Shown: piece after piece, positions 21,292-33,239 of the stretch
How the letters are laid out: every line of letters starts with the position of its first letter
Position numbering within the stretch: the stretch's first letter is position 1
Origin: Acanthacorydalis orientalis
Taxonomy: Eukaryota > Arthropoda > Insecta > Megaloptera > Corydalidae
Direction: 5' to 3'
Assembly: GCA_034766995.1 (NCBI GenBank)
Contig: CM068315.1
Span: 3,605,236-3,669,235 of the forward strand
DNA: 64,000 nucleotides
Notes under the pieces: model-generated
Seen by the model: only the letters and a program-made list of their open reading frames with translations
What the model was told of the DNA's origin: nothing
The model's database searches: none
Translations under genes and position numbers: made by a program

Positions 21292-23751
21292 ATTCGAGAG
21301 TGATCTTTTTCAAATAAAAGTCATTCGAGTAACAAGTAATGTTAAAACTATTTCGAATACTGTCTGAATTGTAATCTTGACATGGTTCTAAAACACATAA
21401 CTATGAAAACATGTAATTATAAGTTGATACATTTCATTAGTTCCAGCCGTAAAATATCGCTGCCAATTATAATACAAATATATTATTATACATTAGATTG
21501 AAAAGAAAAAAACTCCATTTATATTCTTTCTACGAACATTCGTAGTCAAATTGCCGCAATGTACACATTTATTACATAAAAAATAATACAAAGTAAAAAA
21601 AGAACATACCGACATGTAACAAGTTAATTATATATTTAAACTGAAATAAATCTTATAAAGTTATCAAATCACTTCGCTATTCATTTATAAAAAGAACACT
21701 CGTCGTGCATATATGGATGAAATTTCTCTTTTAAGGGGATACAATCGAACGTTGATGGATATTTATTGAATAGACTGATAAATATTAATATTCATCAAAT
21801 AAACTGTTATCGACTAAACGTTTGCAAAATGATATCTTTAGCCGACATCATCTGTAAGTACATTACACGCGAACGTGGGATATTTGATTTATTGTTTAAT
21901 TTTGTTTTGTTCAAATGTCGTTAGAGTGATATATAGAGTGGGTTCGAGATGACTGAGCTATTTATATGAATATCTTGATGTTTGCTCAGAATCGAGTACT
22001 TATAATCAGTCGACTCGTTTAATTATTCCATTATACATAGAGTAATGATGTCAATGATTCTATGTTTTTAATTATTATTTAATTTTAAATAAATAAATAA
22101 ATATGACCTGTCTACATTCGATTTAGGATCTCATATATTAATCTATTGGCTAATTGCTAGAGATTCTCATCTGATCTTGTAACTCATGTGATATTTTATT
22201 AAACAAATCATTCTCTAGAATATTTAAGCACATCATATTTATTATCCGGAAAAAGAATCATTAATCTATATCCCCACGCCCTCAAGCTATTGCAAATCCT
22301 CCAAAACAAGGTACTATCAAAATTTATATCAACATTTAAAAAAGACACTATTAAGTTTTTTTTTTGTTATTACAACTGTATCATAATTAGATAATATAGT
22401 GTTACCTAATACTGTGAATCCCTAATTTCTTTAAGGCAAATATTTGATTGTTTGTTATCAGAAATATTTCCAAGAAATAATAACCTATAAGAGCAAGAAT
22501 ATATTTTCTGAAAAATCAGTTTCTTTAGCACTCATTATTGATAAATACGTTTTATTTTAAGAATTTTACTTACTTTTAATGAAAAAGATGAATACATTTT
22601 AGTTTCATTCGTTGTTGTCAAATTTCACACTTCATCCTTCGTTACTCATACAAATTTACTTGTATCTTATTTAATTTGAGTTCTAAATTATTATAATTGT
22701 AATATAAATCAACTGTATTTTACACAAATGAACATAAATGGTAATATTTCAGATTAGAATATATAATCAATAATTAGTACAATTATTTGCTGCAATTAAA
22801 GATTTTGTACAAAAAAATCTGTATGGCTACACCTACCTATGACTTTGAAAAATCGTTTTTATTTTGCATTTTCTAAAAGTTTAATGTCTTAAAAATATAT
22901 TCTGAAAATGTTATATTGATATCTGTAAAACTGAGTTCTTTGTAAAGCAAAATGAAGCAGTTTAGTCCTCTGATTCAATCATATTCGTGACTTTAAACGT
23001 TTTTCCCTCGAAACACTGTTTTCGAAGACATTCTCCTCTATATTTCAAGAACCGATCATTGAATTGTTTTGAAATTTTTAGAAAATATGCTAAGAAATAT
23101 TACTAATCGAATAGCGTTTCAATTTCTCGAAAATAAAAAAAATTTATAATATTTTATGTAAAAATGATGACGTTTTTCACAGATTTTCTCATGTTTATGT
23201 CTCGCTCGATGCTATTTTTTTACTGTAAAAAAAAACTGTAATCTATGAAATTTGTAACAAATTTTAAAAACCTGTCTAGATCTTTGATTTCAGATGGTCA
23301 GTTCTAGCTGAACAACCGAATTTCTCAAAAAATTCCATCCTTTATTGACGAATATATCTCTTTTGTTTTTTCTTTAATATTTTTGAATGGTTTTCTGACA
23401 AAATCCTCACAGTAAATATATCTTTCATTTAAAAAAATAATTGTTTCTTATCACCTATATTTTCAGACAAACCAAATTCCGAATTTAAACATTTTTTCAC
23501 GAGTCTAGATAGATGTAACACCTTCCATTAAAATACTATTAGAAATTGCTCAGAAGTCAATCAAGATAAGTTGTTAAAATGAAATATTAGAATATCAGAG
23601 CTTTTGGAACCATAAATGCAATGTTTTTAATTTATCGCCTTTTAGGGAATTTACTGATGATTTTGTTAATCTTTTTGACAACTAGAAGAATATTTTTAAT
23701 GTAAAAATCTTTATGAAAGGAGAATAATTTCACTAATAATTGATTTAATTA
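21292..23751. other. Long unassigned stretch with a more complex island
   Basis: About 21430-22060 is less AT-rich and repeat-free (words such as CGCTGCCAATTA and ACACGCGAACGTGGG). The remainder to 23750 is AT-rich, with no frame over 60 codons. No family recognised. This is one of the longest transposon-free stretches. Confidence 0.4.
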
Positions 23752-23754
23752 CAA

Positions 23755-23843
<89 letters not shown>
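23752..23843. repeat. (CA)n(TA)n compound microsatellite
   Basis: CA run then about 70 bases of TA. Confidence 0.95.
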
Positions 23844-23847
<4 letters not shown>

Positions 23848-24330
23848 CCTCATTCTCTTTACATATTAGTTACTCTCTATTATTTTCCTTATTTCATTAT
23901 TGCTACAAGTATCTTATTTGGAATATAAACTTATAAATAAAATTGATATTTAAATAGATTGCTGTAGAATGTATTCAATTTATTTTTCAATAAGTATAAA
24001 ACTATTCCTTTCTAATAAATTGATAAATTGTATACTTAAATGGTTGCAATAATTTCAAAATTTAAATCAAATTCTGTTTAATAAAATATGCAATATAAGG
24101 AAAAGATTTTTCACACATGAAAAGGACGTTTTACTTTTCGGATTATTATAACTGAGTCATATATATTTTAAATAATTCAAGTTTATAGACAATTAGTAAA
24201 TACATTTTCTTGAATGACTACATTTTTGGATCAGTAATAAATGTTGACATATAAAATTATTCGAATAATATATAAGTTACAAGAGGAATAAAAAAGAAAT
24301 AATTTCAATACATTCATTTAATAGACAGTG
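23844..24330. other. AT-rich DNA, nothing recognised
   Basis: No gene or repeat assigned. Confidence 0.4.
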
Positions 24331-24350
24331 TACACATATACATATATATT

Positions 24351-24401
<51 letters not shown>
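24331..24401. repeat. (TA)n microsatellite
   Basis: TA tract with a TTTG interruption. Confidence 0.95.
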
Positions 24402-24402
<1 letters not shown>

Positions 24403-25342
24403 GTGTTTAAGCACGCATGTCAGATTGGTATCAGTAGCGGAAACAAATACAACCCATTAGATTTATAAAAGCGTGTCAAATACTTTTTGAAGATAAGTTC
24501 CAGTGACGTGTCAGACCACCATAGCTTAAAATGACAATTTTTTGTTGATAAATAATTATTATTATTGTTATAGTGGGTGTGATACGGTAGGTGAATGGAT
24601 GTGTGTACTAATGAACATTGACAGTAAAATATTATGTGTAATATAAAATACATCGATGTGTCGATACAAAAGGACCTAATGAAAAGCCGCCAATGAACTC
24701 TTGTACCGTCTATCGAATTTTATATTCGTATACACACACACACACATACGGATACCATTGTTTTATGTACACAAAATCGAATTAGACTTTACTGTTAACA
24801 TTCACAAATCTGAATAAATCATACAACCGTCGTACACGAAATGACAACAAAGAAAGATTCCTGAAAAATGTGTCATTGGCATCGATTCGTTACGTACAGG
24901 GAAACGTTCAGAAAATGTAACATTGAATTTTATAAATCGGAATTAATGGATCGTGAAAGTGTTTTATACGAGTGTTATTGTTCTTATTGACCATGCTGAA
25001 CATAGTCACTATATTCATAAACAATTTGTATGGGGACAGGAAAATATCTTCACGCTGTAAACTGGTGCAGTTTTCATTGTCAATAGAGTTTTATTGCATC
25101 TGGTGTTTCTACAATTACCATTAAACGTCACGCATTTAATGTGTTTTATTGCGATTCGTTTTAATTGAGTTTTCGAATAATATTCGTACTATTTTATATA
25201 TTAATTTATTACATATTGAATTTATTGTTACGATATTTCAATAAACAGGTTTCGTTCATTTTAAATCTTATCATATTTTTGTAAATTTAAATCTCATTTA
25301 AATCCCATCATATCAGCTTGATTTCTATCTTTAATTTATAAT
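24402..25342. other. Unassigned sequence with a GC-richer island
   Basis: About 24640-25000 is less AT-rich and carries CG words (CAACCGTCGTACACGAAATG). No credible frame. Possible regulatory DNA. Confidence 0.35.
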
Positions 25343-25416
25343 ATCTTAGTAGATGTTGGTTGGTTATTGAGGTTTTAGGGTGCTTCTCAGGCCTAGGTGA
25401 TTAGTGCCCGATCTTA
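25343..25416 (-). repeat. Dispersed AACCAACC motif, copy 2
   Basis: Reverse complement reads CACCCTAAAACCTCAATAACC followed by AACCAACATCTACTA, matching 11219-11270 and 46501-46552. Confidence 0.5.
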
Positions 25417-25432
25417 ATAGAACACTTTACTA

Positions 25433-25434
<2 letters not shown>

Positions 25435-25470
<36 letters not shown>
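25435..25470. repeat. (TA)n microsatellite
   Basis: 36-base TA tract. Confidence 0.9.
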
Positions 25471-25471
<1 letters not shown>

Positions 25472-25586
25472 TTTTAGCTAAAATTATTTTTCCAGGCGTA
25501 TTAATAATTTTATTTGAATTAATTATATGAAAAAATCGGTTCTTCTCAATTTTGACAGAAAAAAGAGAAATATGTTTACAGTTGTT

Positions 25587-25636
<50 letters not shown>
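25587..25636. repeat. (TA)n(GA)n compound microsatellite
   Basis: TA then GA run. Confidence 0.95.
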
Positions 25637-25856
25637 TGTATTGAATAGACATTTGCAAAAATATTTATTGAATATTTAAAATTTATTGATATTGAATAAA
25701 TAATTCAGAAAAAGAATTTATGGTGAAAATAAAATAAACTGACAACCGTCAATTATTATAATAAAATAAATTCCAGTTTAGCAGTAAATTGAAACTTGTA
25801 CACCGTTTAAGTAATTAGACATAGATGACTTATACATTTTTTTATTACGACAAAAT

Positions 25857-26427
25857 ATTGGTAGGAAATAATTGGTGTTGTTGTTTTCTGAATTCTAACC
25901 TTAAGTCTTTTCAATTAGTGTCATTTTGTCGTGTTCATGTTAATATCATTTTAAAGTGCATTCTTCGGCTTGTACTTTGGTAACGTTGAATTTGATTTTG
26001 TTATTAATTTTGTTTCATATTGGGGTATTGAATTAAAGATGGAAAAGAAGCAAATAAGAGTAATTGGTTTATATGTTAAAAATAGGCGATAGAGTAGCAG
26101 AAACTGTTCGTAAATTAAACGAAGCTTTTGTTGTGGGTACTGTTAAGGAACGTACATTGCAATGGTGGTTCCAAAAATGTTGTTCTTGAGACAAACGCTT
26201 TGAAGATGAAGAAAGTGGCGGATGTCATTCTTCATTTCATAACGAGCAATTAATAGCGTTAGTTGAATCAGAACCATGCACAACAATTCAACAGCTTGCA
26301 CAAAAGTTAAACGGGAGTCATCCAACAGTTCCCGGACCTCTTAAAACAGGGAAGAAAATCAAAACGAGAAAAATGTATATGAATTCGAAGGTCATAAACC
26401 GTAATTATTTTTCTACCAACCTAATAA
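25857..26427 (+). mobile_element. Deleted mariner copy E
   Basis: 5' TIR (GGTTGGTAGG form, first bases worn), leader, and ATGGAAAAGAAGCAAATAAG: the natural start codon is kept here (MEKKQIR). The HTH region RKLNEAFVVGTVKERTLQWW is followed by a frameshifted linker and an HTH2 remnant. It then jumps via AAAATCAAAACGAG to the 3' flank (ATGTATATGAATTCGAAGG) and 3' TIR (CTACCAACCTAATA). Same junction class as copies A, F, G and I. Confidence 0.9.
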
Positions 26428-27700
26428 AAGTTTTTTTAAAGTATCCAAGTATTAATTCATCAGTATTACTAATAATACATATTAACTGGTTAATAATATT
26501 TTATATAAAATATATAAATATATTCTATGCTAATTCATCAATGTTAAACATAATTCACGTTCATTTACAAGAGATGAAAATACTTATTATAAATTAAATA
26601 TTTATTGTAATTAAGATATTTAAGAAATATTTAAGAAAAATAACTTACAAATATGTTTTTATAGTTAAAGAAGTATTTATTAAAAAAATAAAATGATATT
26701 TTTCTTGTATATTTCATTTTAGAAACATAATGATTTGTATATTGATAATTTTTTTAATAAAAAAAAAGTTTTTATTAAGTTCGGTTGCTATACAATCTAT
26801 TACACAATCTTATTTGATTTTTATCATTGACAATATTTAGAAACAATTTAATAAAACACTTTCAAGTATTTTCACTTATTCTTTAACACAGTTTAATATT
26901 TTATTTTATTTAGAATTTATGTTATCATTTAAGATTGAGTTATTTGATAAAATATTCAATATAATTATTATAAGTGTACTATTAAAAAATCCAAATATCT
27001 CGATAAGTAGTTTATAATTATTATTCAACATTCAATCATCAATAATAATTTATAATTATTATTAACAAATATTCTTTTATGCAGATACAAACTTTTAAGT
27101 AAGTAATCTTTTAATTAGAATATCTTGAAAATACCCTGAATATTGTTTATTAAATATTTGAAATAATTATTTTGTGAAAAAAATCTTACATTCAATGAAT
27201 AGAATTTGATTTAAATTGAAAGACATTAGTCGTAAATATTTTAAAAGGATTGGATTTAAATTATTTAGCAGAGAATGATAAACATAATTGTTAATATATT
27301 TATTTTTTTACTTTCCTGATACTTTTGATAAATTATATATTCAAGAAAAGAAAAAAAAATAATTAATTAAATATTTTATGTAATAATAAGAAATTTAAAC
27401 TTTTTTTTACAAAGCAATTATTATATGAATATTAAATGTATATATTTTCAAATGTTATTGCTTATATGTTTAAGTAATAAAACATATTTCCTAAGCAATA
27501 TAATTATATTTAAATTTCTTATAATACATCTCTATACACGGTTAATCGATGAATACAATCACGGATTTAATTAATTGACATGTCTGTAGAAAAATATGAA
27601 TTCCATGACAAGTTCTTCACAATAACTATTTAGCAATTCCAGTAATTCAACACCTGACCATAAATCAAAACTTTTAATACGTTGCGAACAAAGACATTCA
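26428..27700. other. Very AT-rich DNA, nothing recognised
   Basis: Dense A/T runs and AATT/TTAA words. No gene, no repeat family. Confidence 0.45.
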
Positions 27701-27989
27701 ATCAAAAATAAATTAAAAAAATGTCACACGCTCGTTTATAGCGACTTCCACAACTGTTCGTATGAAATTCCACAAATGACTGTGAATATTATACAATGGT
27801 GTCGAAACAAACGCAGCATCCGAACGGCTTCAAAGATGTTATATATGTGTTCATATAGAAAAAATATATATCAGAAGAACTTGAAACTAGTGTGCATACA
27901 ATCAAGCTCAGTGTTGATTTTCAGTTGTAGGCGACACAAAGCCACAATAAGAATATAGACAAAAAATATAGCGGTACATTTATACATAG

Positions 27990-28046
<57 letters not shown>

Positions 28047-28431
28047 GTGTAGAAATCGAGTGAAATGTTGCTATTGTTATCGAGTAATGGTGGATAGAGA
28101 ACTGTATACGTGAGTCAAAGAAATATTCGCACTATTAGCTTTGTGGAAAAAGTGCACAAGAATGCATCGATGTCGCGAGGTGCTGAATACGTAAAAAGGT
28201 TCGCCGGTGTCTGGGATAATAATATTTCGTCGGAAGAAACGTTTCATCGTGAATCGAACGTGTTAAGTTTTTAATCTGTCTTCGGTGTGCGTTAAAAAAT
28301 CATATAATGGTTTCGTTGCGATCTGCACTTTAATGCAATTACTGTACTTGTGAATTTAACTGCATTCTTTTTACATTAGTCGATCGATCGATTTGTTATT
28401 TACAATATATGAAAAACGTTCGTGTTTCATT
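27701..28431. other. GC-richer unique island, split by a TA tract
   Basis: 27720-27960 and 28044-28400 are clearly less AT-rich (GAATCGAACGTGTT, CGATCGATCGATTTG). A 60-codon frame at 27776-27958 has no recognisable domain. Candidate conserved non-coding DNA. Confidence 0.4.
27991..28043. repeat. (TA)n microsatellite
   Basis: 53-base TA tract. Confidence 0.95.
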
Positions 28432-28455
28432 AATATATATATATATATATATTAC

Positions 28456-28665
28456 TATTCCGGCTACCTGCTCAGAAATCTACCGTATTATCAAAAAAAT
28501 TGAAGAACAGAAAAGAGCCGGGAGTGGACGGGATTTTAAACCTTACTGAAAAACCTTTCAAGTAAGGTTATTACGCAGCTGAAAAATATCTGAAGTGCCG
28601 TACTGAGGTTCAGTCATTTCCCCAAACTATGGAAGGAAGCATTTACTATATCTAACTCTAACAAA
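28456..28665 (+). pseudogene. Jockey-type LINE reverse transcriptase fragment
   Basis: One frame reads KKLKNRKEPGVDGILNLT and, after a frameshift, SSKVITQLKNI-stop-SAVLRF and SHFPKLWKEAFTIS. The K..K.PG.DGI block and the HFP..WK.A block are the opening motifs of Jockey-clade reverse transcriptases. Only the N-terminal finger region survives; the catalytic FADD is absent. Bounded on the left by a short TA tract and on the right, after about 20 bases, by (TA)n(GA)n. Confidence 0.85.
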
Positions 28666-28680
28666 ATTAATAAAATTCAT

Positions 28681-28681
28681 T

Positions 28682-28729
<48 letters not shown>

Positions 28730-28736
28730 AAGAGAA
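28681..28736. repeat. (TA)n(GA)n compound microsatellite
   Basis: TA run then GA run. Confidence 0.95.
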
Positions 28737-29093
28737 CGTTTAATAAGTAAACCTTCCATGTATAAAAATAACAAATTTTTAACACAATGATTAGTCATCT
28801 TACGTGTTTATCATTTAATTACATATTCGATCGCATTTACCCGTTCCTTAAATTACTCATTAAAATGCTATTCTCAAGAAAGATATTTATAAACAACCGC
28901 TTTCTTTTATTATGAAACACAATGAATGACAAATAATTACAGTAATTTTTACCATGTGGATAAATTCACAAGTAGTGAAACATTTGATCTACATTCTATA
29001 TAAAAGTTTGGATATTGTATAGATATGAGGAATGGAAGTTTTTAACAAGGAAATTTTAGAAACGAATTGAATACCTTTACCTTGTGGACATAT
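28737..29093. other. AT-rich DNA, nothing recognised
   Basis: No gene or repeat assigned. Confidence 0.4.
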
Positions 29094-30137
29094 TTAACAC
29101 TTGGAAGCAGGATGAGGATCTAGGAATTTATTGATGTTCTCCAGCAAAGAAACTATGGTCCCAGAGGGATATCTTTCGGTTAATATATATGAATGTAACT
29201 AATCTATTTCAAATGGGACTAAATTTATAACTCTTTCTTTCATTAAAAAAATTACGGTCGTCCAAAAATCAGAAAAATCGAGATTAGATTTAATTCTTTG
29301 AAACCGGGCGTGGATCTAGGAATCCGTTGTTTTTTTCAAAAAAAATATGGTTTCTGACCGCTATCTTTTGCATGATATATTTAAAGGTGACTAGTCTCTT
29401 TGTAATGAGACTAAATTTATAACTTTTTTTTATTAGAAAAAAGTTACGGTCGTCTAAAAATCAGAAAGTCGAGATTAAATTTAATTCTTTGACATTGGGC
29501 GTGGATCTACGAACCATTTATTTTTTCCAAAATTACTATAGTTTCTGAGCGGTACATTTTGCATGATATATTTAAAATTCACTAGTCTCTTTGTAATGAA
29601 ACTAAATTTATAACTCTTTCTTTTATTAGAAAAAATTACGGTAGCCTAAAAATCAGAAAAATCCTATCTTTTTTCATTTGAAAACCTGTGAAAATTGTGA
29701 AGTTGACAATTGGGTTGACTAATATTTTTTCCAAAAGTTCATCATTGAAAGGAAGAGTATAAAAATTTTCGAGACCCATGTCCAGGTACAAAATGTGTCT
29801 AATGTGAAACCATTTTGTGCACACTTGACTCTTTCAAAAATTTTCACACTCAACAGTAATATTATTTCTGTAAATTTTCAATTGTAATCAACTTTTCTGT
29901 TTACATTACATGTTTCCAGTCAAGAGATTTATGTTTACACGAAAATTATCATCGATTTTCCACGATATATCAGATAGATGTGAAATTTCTAATGGTTAAT
30001 CCGAATTAACATATTTTTACTTGTAACGGACAAATTTGTAATTTTTATTTTGTTTACGATAAAAGAATATCCAATTAATTAAAGAATAGTGAAAAAAATT
30101 GAGCACCCTATCCCACTCTCCGGTTCCAAAGGGTTAA
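29094..30137. mobile_element. piggyBac-like non-autonomous element
   Basis: Bounded by TTAA at 29094-29097 and 30134-30137. Left end inside TTAA: CACTTGGAAGCAGG. Right end inverted: CCCTTTGGAACCGG. These match the piggyBac pattern (TTAA target, CCCTTTG-type TIR). No transposase frame is present. The left third consists of about three 192-bp repeat units. The right 195 bp recurs at 30361-30545 with its own TTAA. Confidence 0.65.
29098..29680. repeat. Subterminal tandem repeat, period about 192 bp, three units
   Basis: ACTAAATTTATAACT recurs at 29218, 29410 and 29601. GG-x-GGATCTA-GGAA recurs near 29115, 29308 and 29500. Units 2 and 3 start with CTTTGAAACCGGGCG and CTTTGACATTGGGCG, which look like the element's own TIR. 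The terminal segment was therefore multiplied in tandem. Confidence 0.85.
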
Positions 30138-30360
30138 TATATTTTTAAAATATCTTAGTGTATTTTGTATTCCTTTTAATTATCAACAATTTTTCATAGA
30201 TTAACGATTTCTTCAAATATATTATTAGAAGAGAAACATCTGTATTCTTTAATAAACTATATTGAATATATAAAATGAAATATTAAAAAAAAATAATAAT
30301 AATTTCAAATAAATATTATTATTATTAATTATCGATACACTGCTTAGAGTTTCTCTGAAT

Positions 30361-30545
30361 ATTATCAACGATTTTCCACGATACATCAGATAGATATGAA
30401 ATTTCTAATGGCTTATCTGAATTAACATATTTTTTCTTATAATGCAATTTTTACTTTATTTAAGATAAAAGAATGTCCTATTAATCGAAAAATATTGGTT
30501 AAAAATTTTAACACGCTTTCTCTCTTCCCGGTTCCAAAGGGTTAA
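30361..30545. repeat. Second copy of the piggyBac-like right end
   Basis: Matches 29945-30137: CGATTTTCCACGATA, CAGATAGAT, GAAATTTCTAATGG and the final GGTTCCAAAGGGTTAA are all shared. Either a duplicated right end or the end of a second element. Confidence 0.8.
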
Positions 30546-30558
30546 ACTAAGATGTGTA

Positions 30559-30568
<10 letters not shown>

Positions 30569-30591
<23 letters not shown>
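30569..30591. repeat. (TA)n microsatellite
   Basis: Short TA tract. Confidence 0.85.
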
Positions 30592-31353
30592 CATTCTCGC
30601 AGATAGATTTTTTTGTAAAGTAGTGTTTTATGAAGTTTTTTGTGAATAGTTTCGATTTTATATGTATATAGAAAGATATTTAAACAGTAAAAAAATATTG
30701 AAAATTATAATTTTATGTCTAGTATGAAATTTTCCCTCGTTACAAAAGATAAAAATATAATTTCCCTTATTCAATCCTCTTGGAAATATGATTCACTCAT
30801 ACATTTCAACTAATGACAATTTATAACATAACATAAAATCAATATAACTAAAATAAACACTTTTGTATTCAAAATTTCCAGCTAGTCAATTAAAGAAAAA
30901 AAAATAATTTATACATAAAATGTTAGAGAATATGATAATTTACACGACTGCCATCGTCATCCAACAATAAACCATGAAATTAAACGAACACAACTTGTAA
31001 TTGTCAATTAAACCATTTTGTTCTTTTAATTCGAACAAAACCCAAACCTTTAATCAAAATGATTGATGTGCAACTAAGAACTGTGAGAAGGAACGACTCG
31101 TCACTTTTATTATACGATAATATTAAGCAGGTGTAATTATTATCTTACCATTATTAATAAGTATATCGTAACGAGATCAAAATAATATATCTGAACAACA
31201 ACAGAAGTAGATAAGGATTTATTTAAATGCATGGACGTGAATATCTCTATTTCAAGTGGATTTCACTAATTATTTTACAGTGTAATAAATACGTTGAAAT
31301 ATAACATAAGTGTAATACCTTGAGAACAATATCGTTAACCTCGTTATAATTAT

Positions 31354-31355
<2 letters not shown>
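30592..31355. other. AT-rich DNA, nothing recognised
   Basis: No gene or repeat assigned. Confidence 0.4.

Positions 31356-31417
<62 letters not shown>
31356..31417. repeat. (TA)n(TG)n microsatellite
   Basis: TA tract ending in a few TG units. Confidence 0.95.
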
Positions 31418-31613
31418 ACACGTTTAATGAATACTCGCAACACAATGTAGAATAGTGGGTGGGTGTTAGTAAGAATATCTTACATTAGCGAATATATTAC
31501 GATAATTGGATTGAAAATGTATTCTGTATGAACCGCTTTCACAAATTTACATACCTATCGACATTAATTTACTAATAACATTTCCGCGTCTCGAATACAA
31601 CGTGTTCCCGCCA

Positions 31614-31657
<44 letters not shown>

Positions 31658-31815
31658 CACGGTTGAAAGCTTTATCGTGATTGGCGATTATGTCTGATAG
31701 TGAATAATGTTTGTTTTTCGTTGATTAGTTGTCAATTATATGATGTGAAATAAATATTAAAAATTTACTACCAGTGGGAAATGTTCACACACATGCAATA
31801 CTTGAGGGTGTTCAT
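31418..31815. other. Short unique stretches around a TA tract
   Basis: 31420-31612 and 31660-31800 are moderately complex. 31616-31659 is (TA)n. No gene seen. Confidence 0.4.
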
Positions 31816-31816
31816 T

Positions 31817-31822
31817 AATATA

Positions 31823-31896
<74 letters not shown>

Positions 31897-31927
31897 CATA
31901 TATATATACATATATATATATATATAA
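31817..31927. repeat. (TA)n microsatellite with TACA interruptions
   Basis: About 110 bases, ending exactly where the DD34D mariner begins. Confidence 0.95.
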
Positions 31928-33196
31928 AATGTAACCAAGAAAGTTCTGTCTTTTTTGAATTGAGAGTGAAAAATACTTGTGCATTTTTACATAAAATAAC
32001 TTTATTCATCAAAATATCGACCTTTGCATTGAACAACCCTTTCCCGGTGAGAAGATAATTTATAAATTCGATTTTTATAAATCTGATTATTTTTTTTTCA
32101 AAAAATGCAGTTACCTCCATTTTTAATTCTTCTTCATTATTAATCGGTTTACCATGCATATGATTGTCTAAAGATAAAAATAGGTGGTAAGCTGATGGAG
32201 ATATGTCTGGGAAATACGGGCATGGGGGAGGACCTCCCACCCTAAATTCATAATTTTTGTTCTGGTTTTTATTGCAACGTGTAGTCGTGCGTTATTTCGC
32301 AAAAATAATACTCTTTTACGGTTTGCAAGCGGTGGCTGTTTTTGTTTTAATGCATCGTATACTCGTTGGAGAGTTGTTCACTATAAATGTTTTTCGCAAG
32401 GTTTTGACCCACTCGTAGATATTCATGGCGGATAATTCCTTTTGAAGTCCACCAAACATAGAGAAGTTTTCATGGTGTTAACTTTCATTTAGGACTTTCT
32501 AAGACAGGATCATATAATGAAAGCCAGTGGTGAGTACGTTTGTAGTTGGAATAAATAATCCATTTTTCATCAGTGGTCAAAATTTGATCCAAAAAGTTCT
32601 CTGATTTTAGTCGTGAAATAAGAGATGTACAGATTGTAAGACGCTGTAATTTATTATTGGGAGTTAATTCGTGTGGTACCCATTTACTTAATTTCCACCT
32701 CTTTCCTATTTTCTGTAAATGCTTCCGTATTGTTTCGTCACTTGCTTTGAACAATTCTGCAAGCTGTTGACACGTTAAACTGGAATTCGTTTCAATCATT
32801 GTCTCCGATTCGTCGATATTTAAATTTGATGGTCTGCCTGATCTGGTCTTGTCTTTAATGGATTCACTCACGGTAGAAAATTTTTTAAACCATCTCTGGA
32901 CCGTTCTTGATGTAACTGCATTTTCTCCAAACGCAGTACAATTTTATTTGCAGGTTCTATAGCGTTAGTCCCAAGCTTAAATTCATAAAGCAAGCACGCA
33001 CGTTCTACGCTATGATTTACAGGCATTTTTAAGGGTTAGAATTATTTTTAAATTAAAGTGAATAGTGCGAGACTCATTTAAAACACATGGTAATATTACT
33101 GATAAACAATTCTTCGAGTTTTGTCCGATAACAAGTGTAAACAATTCTTGGAATTATTGTACGTTATAACAGTGACAGAATTTTCTTGGTTACCTA
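31928..33196 (-). mobile_element. Near full-length DD34D mariner element
   Basis: Inverted ends GTAACCAAGAAAGTTCTGTC (31931-31950) and the inverse of GTAACCAAGAAAATTCTGTC (33173-33192), one mismatch. At about 1.27 kb this is the normal length of an intact mariner. Both ends are immediately flanked by (TA)n, where the TA target duplication would be. It belongs to a different family from the short deleted mariners, which have the ATTGCGG TIR. Confidence 0.9.
31980..33026 (-). pseudogene. Mariner transposase, catalytically dead
   Basis: Start ATG at 33026. The reading order on the minus strand is LLYEFKLGTNA, a frameshift, then RSGRPSNLNIDE, MIETNSSLTCQQLAELF, HLQKIGKRWKLSKWVPHELT (mariner WVPHEL box), ILTTDEKWIIYSNYKRTHHW (first catalytic D intact, 32485-32871), two TGA stops, VWWTSKGII, VLFLRNNARLHVA (the second D of RDNAR is N), a frameshift, then PDISPSAYHLFLSLDN (the third D of SPSDYHLF is A). 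Two of three catalytic aspartates are therefore lost in addition to the stops and frameshifts. The C-terminal frame runs into the TA tract as IYIY. Confidence 0.9.
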
Positions 33197-33216
33197 ATAT
33201 ATATATATATATATAT
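33197..33216. repeat. (TA)n at mariner border
   Basis: 20-base TA tract directly after the mariner TIR. Confidence 0.9.
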
Positions 33217-33239
33217 TCGAACACGTAGAAAATTCGACA

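Noticed and set aside
28100..28140. Possible Tc1-like terminal repeat (GTGAGTCAAAGAAATATTCG)
   Set aside because: Resembles some Tc1 ends and the 12179 TIR only loosely, with no second end and no transposase remnant nearby.
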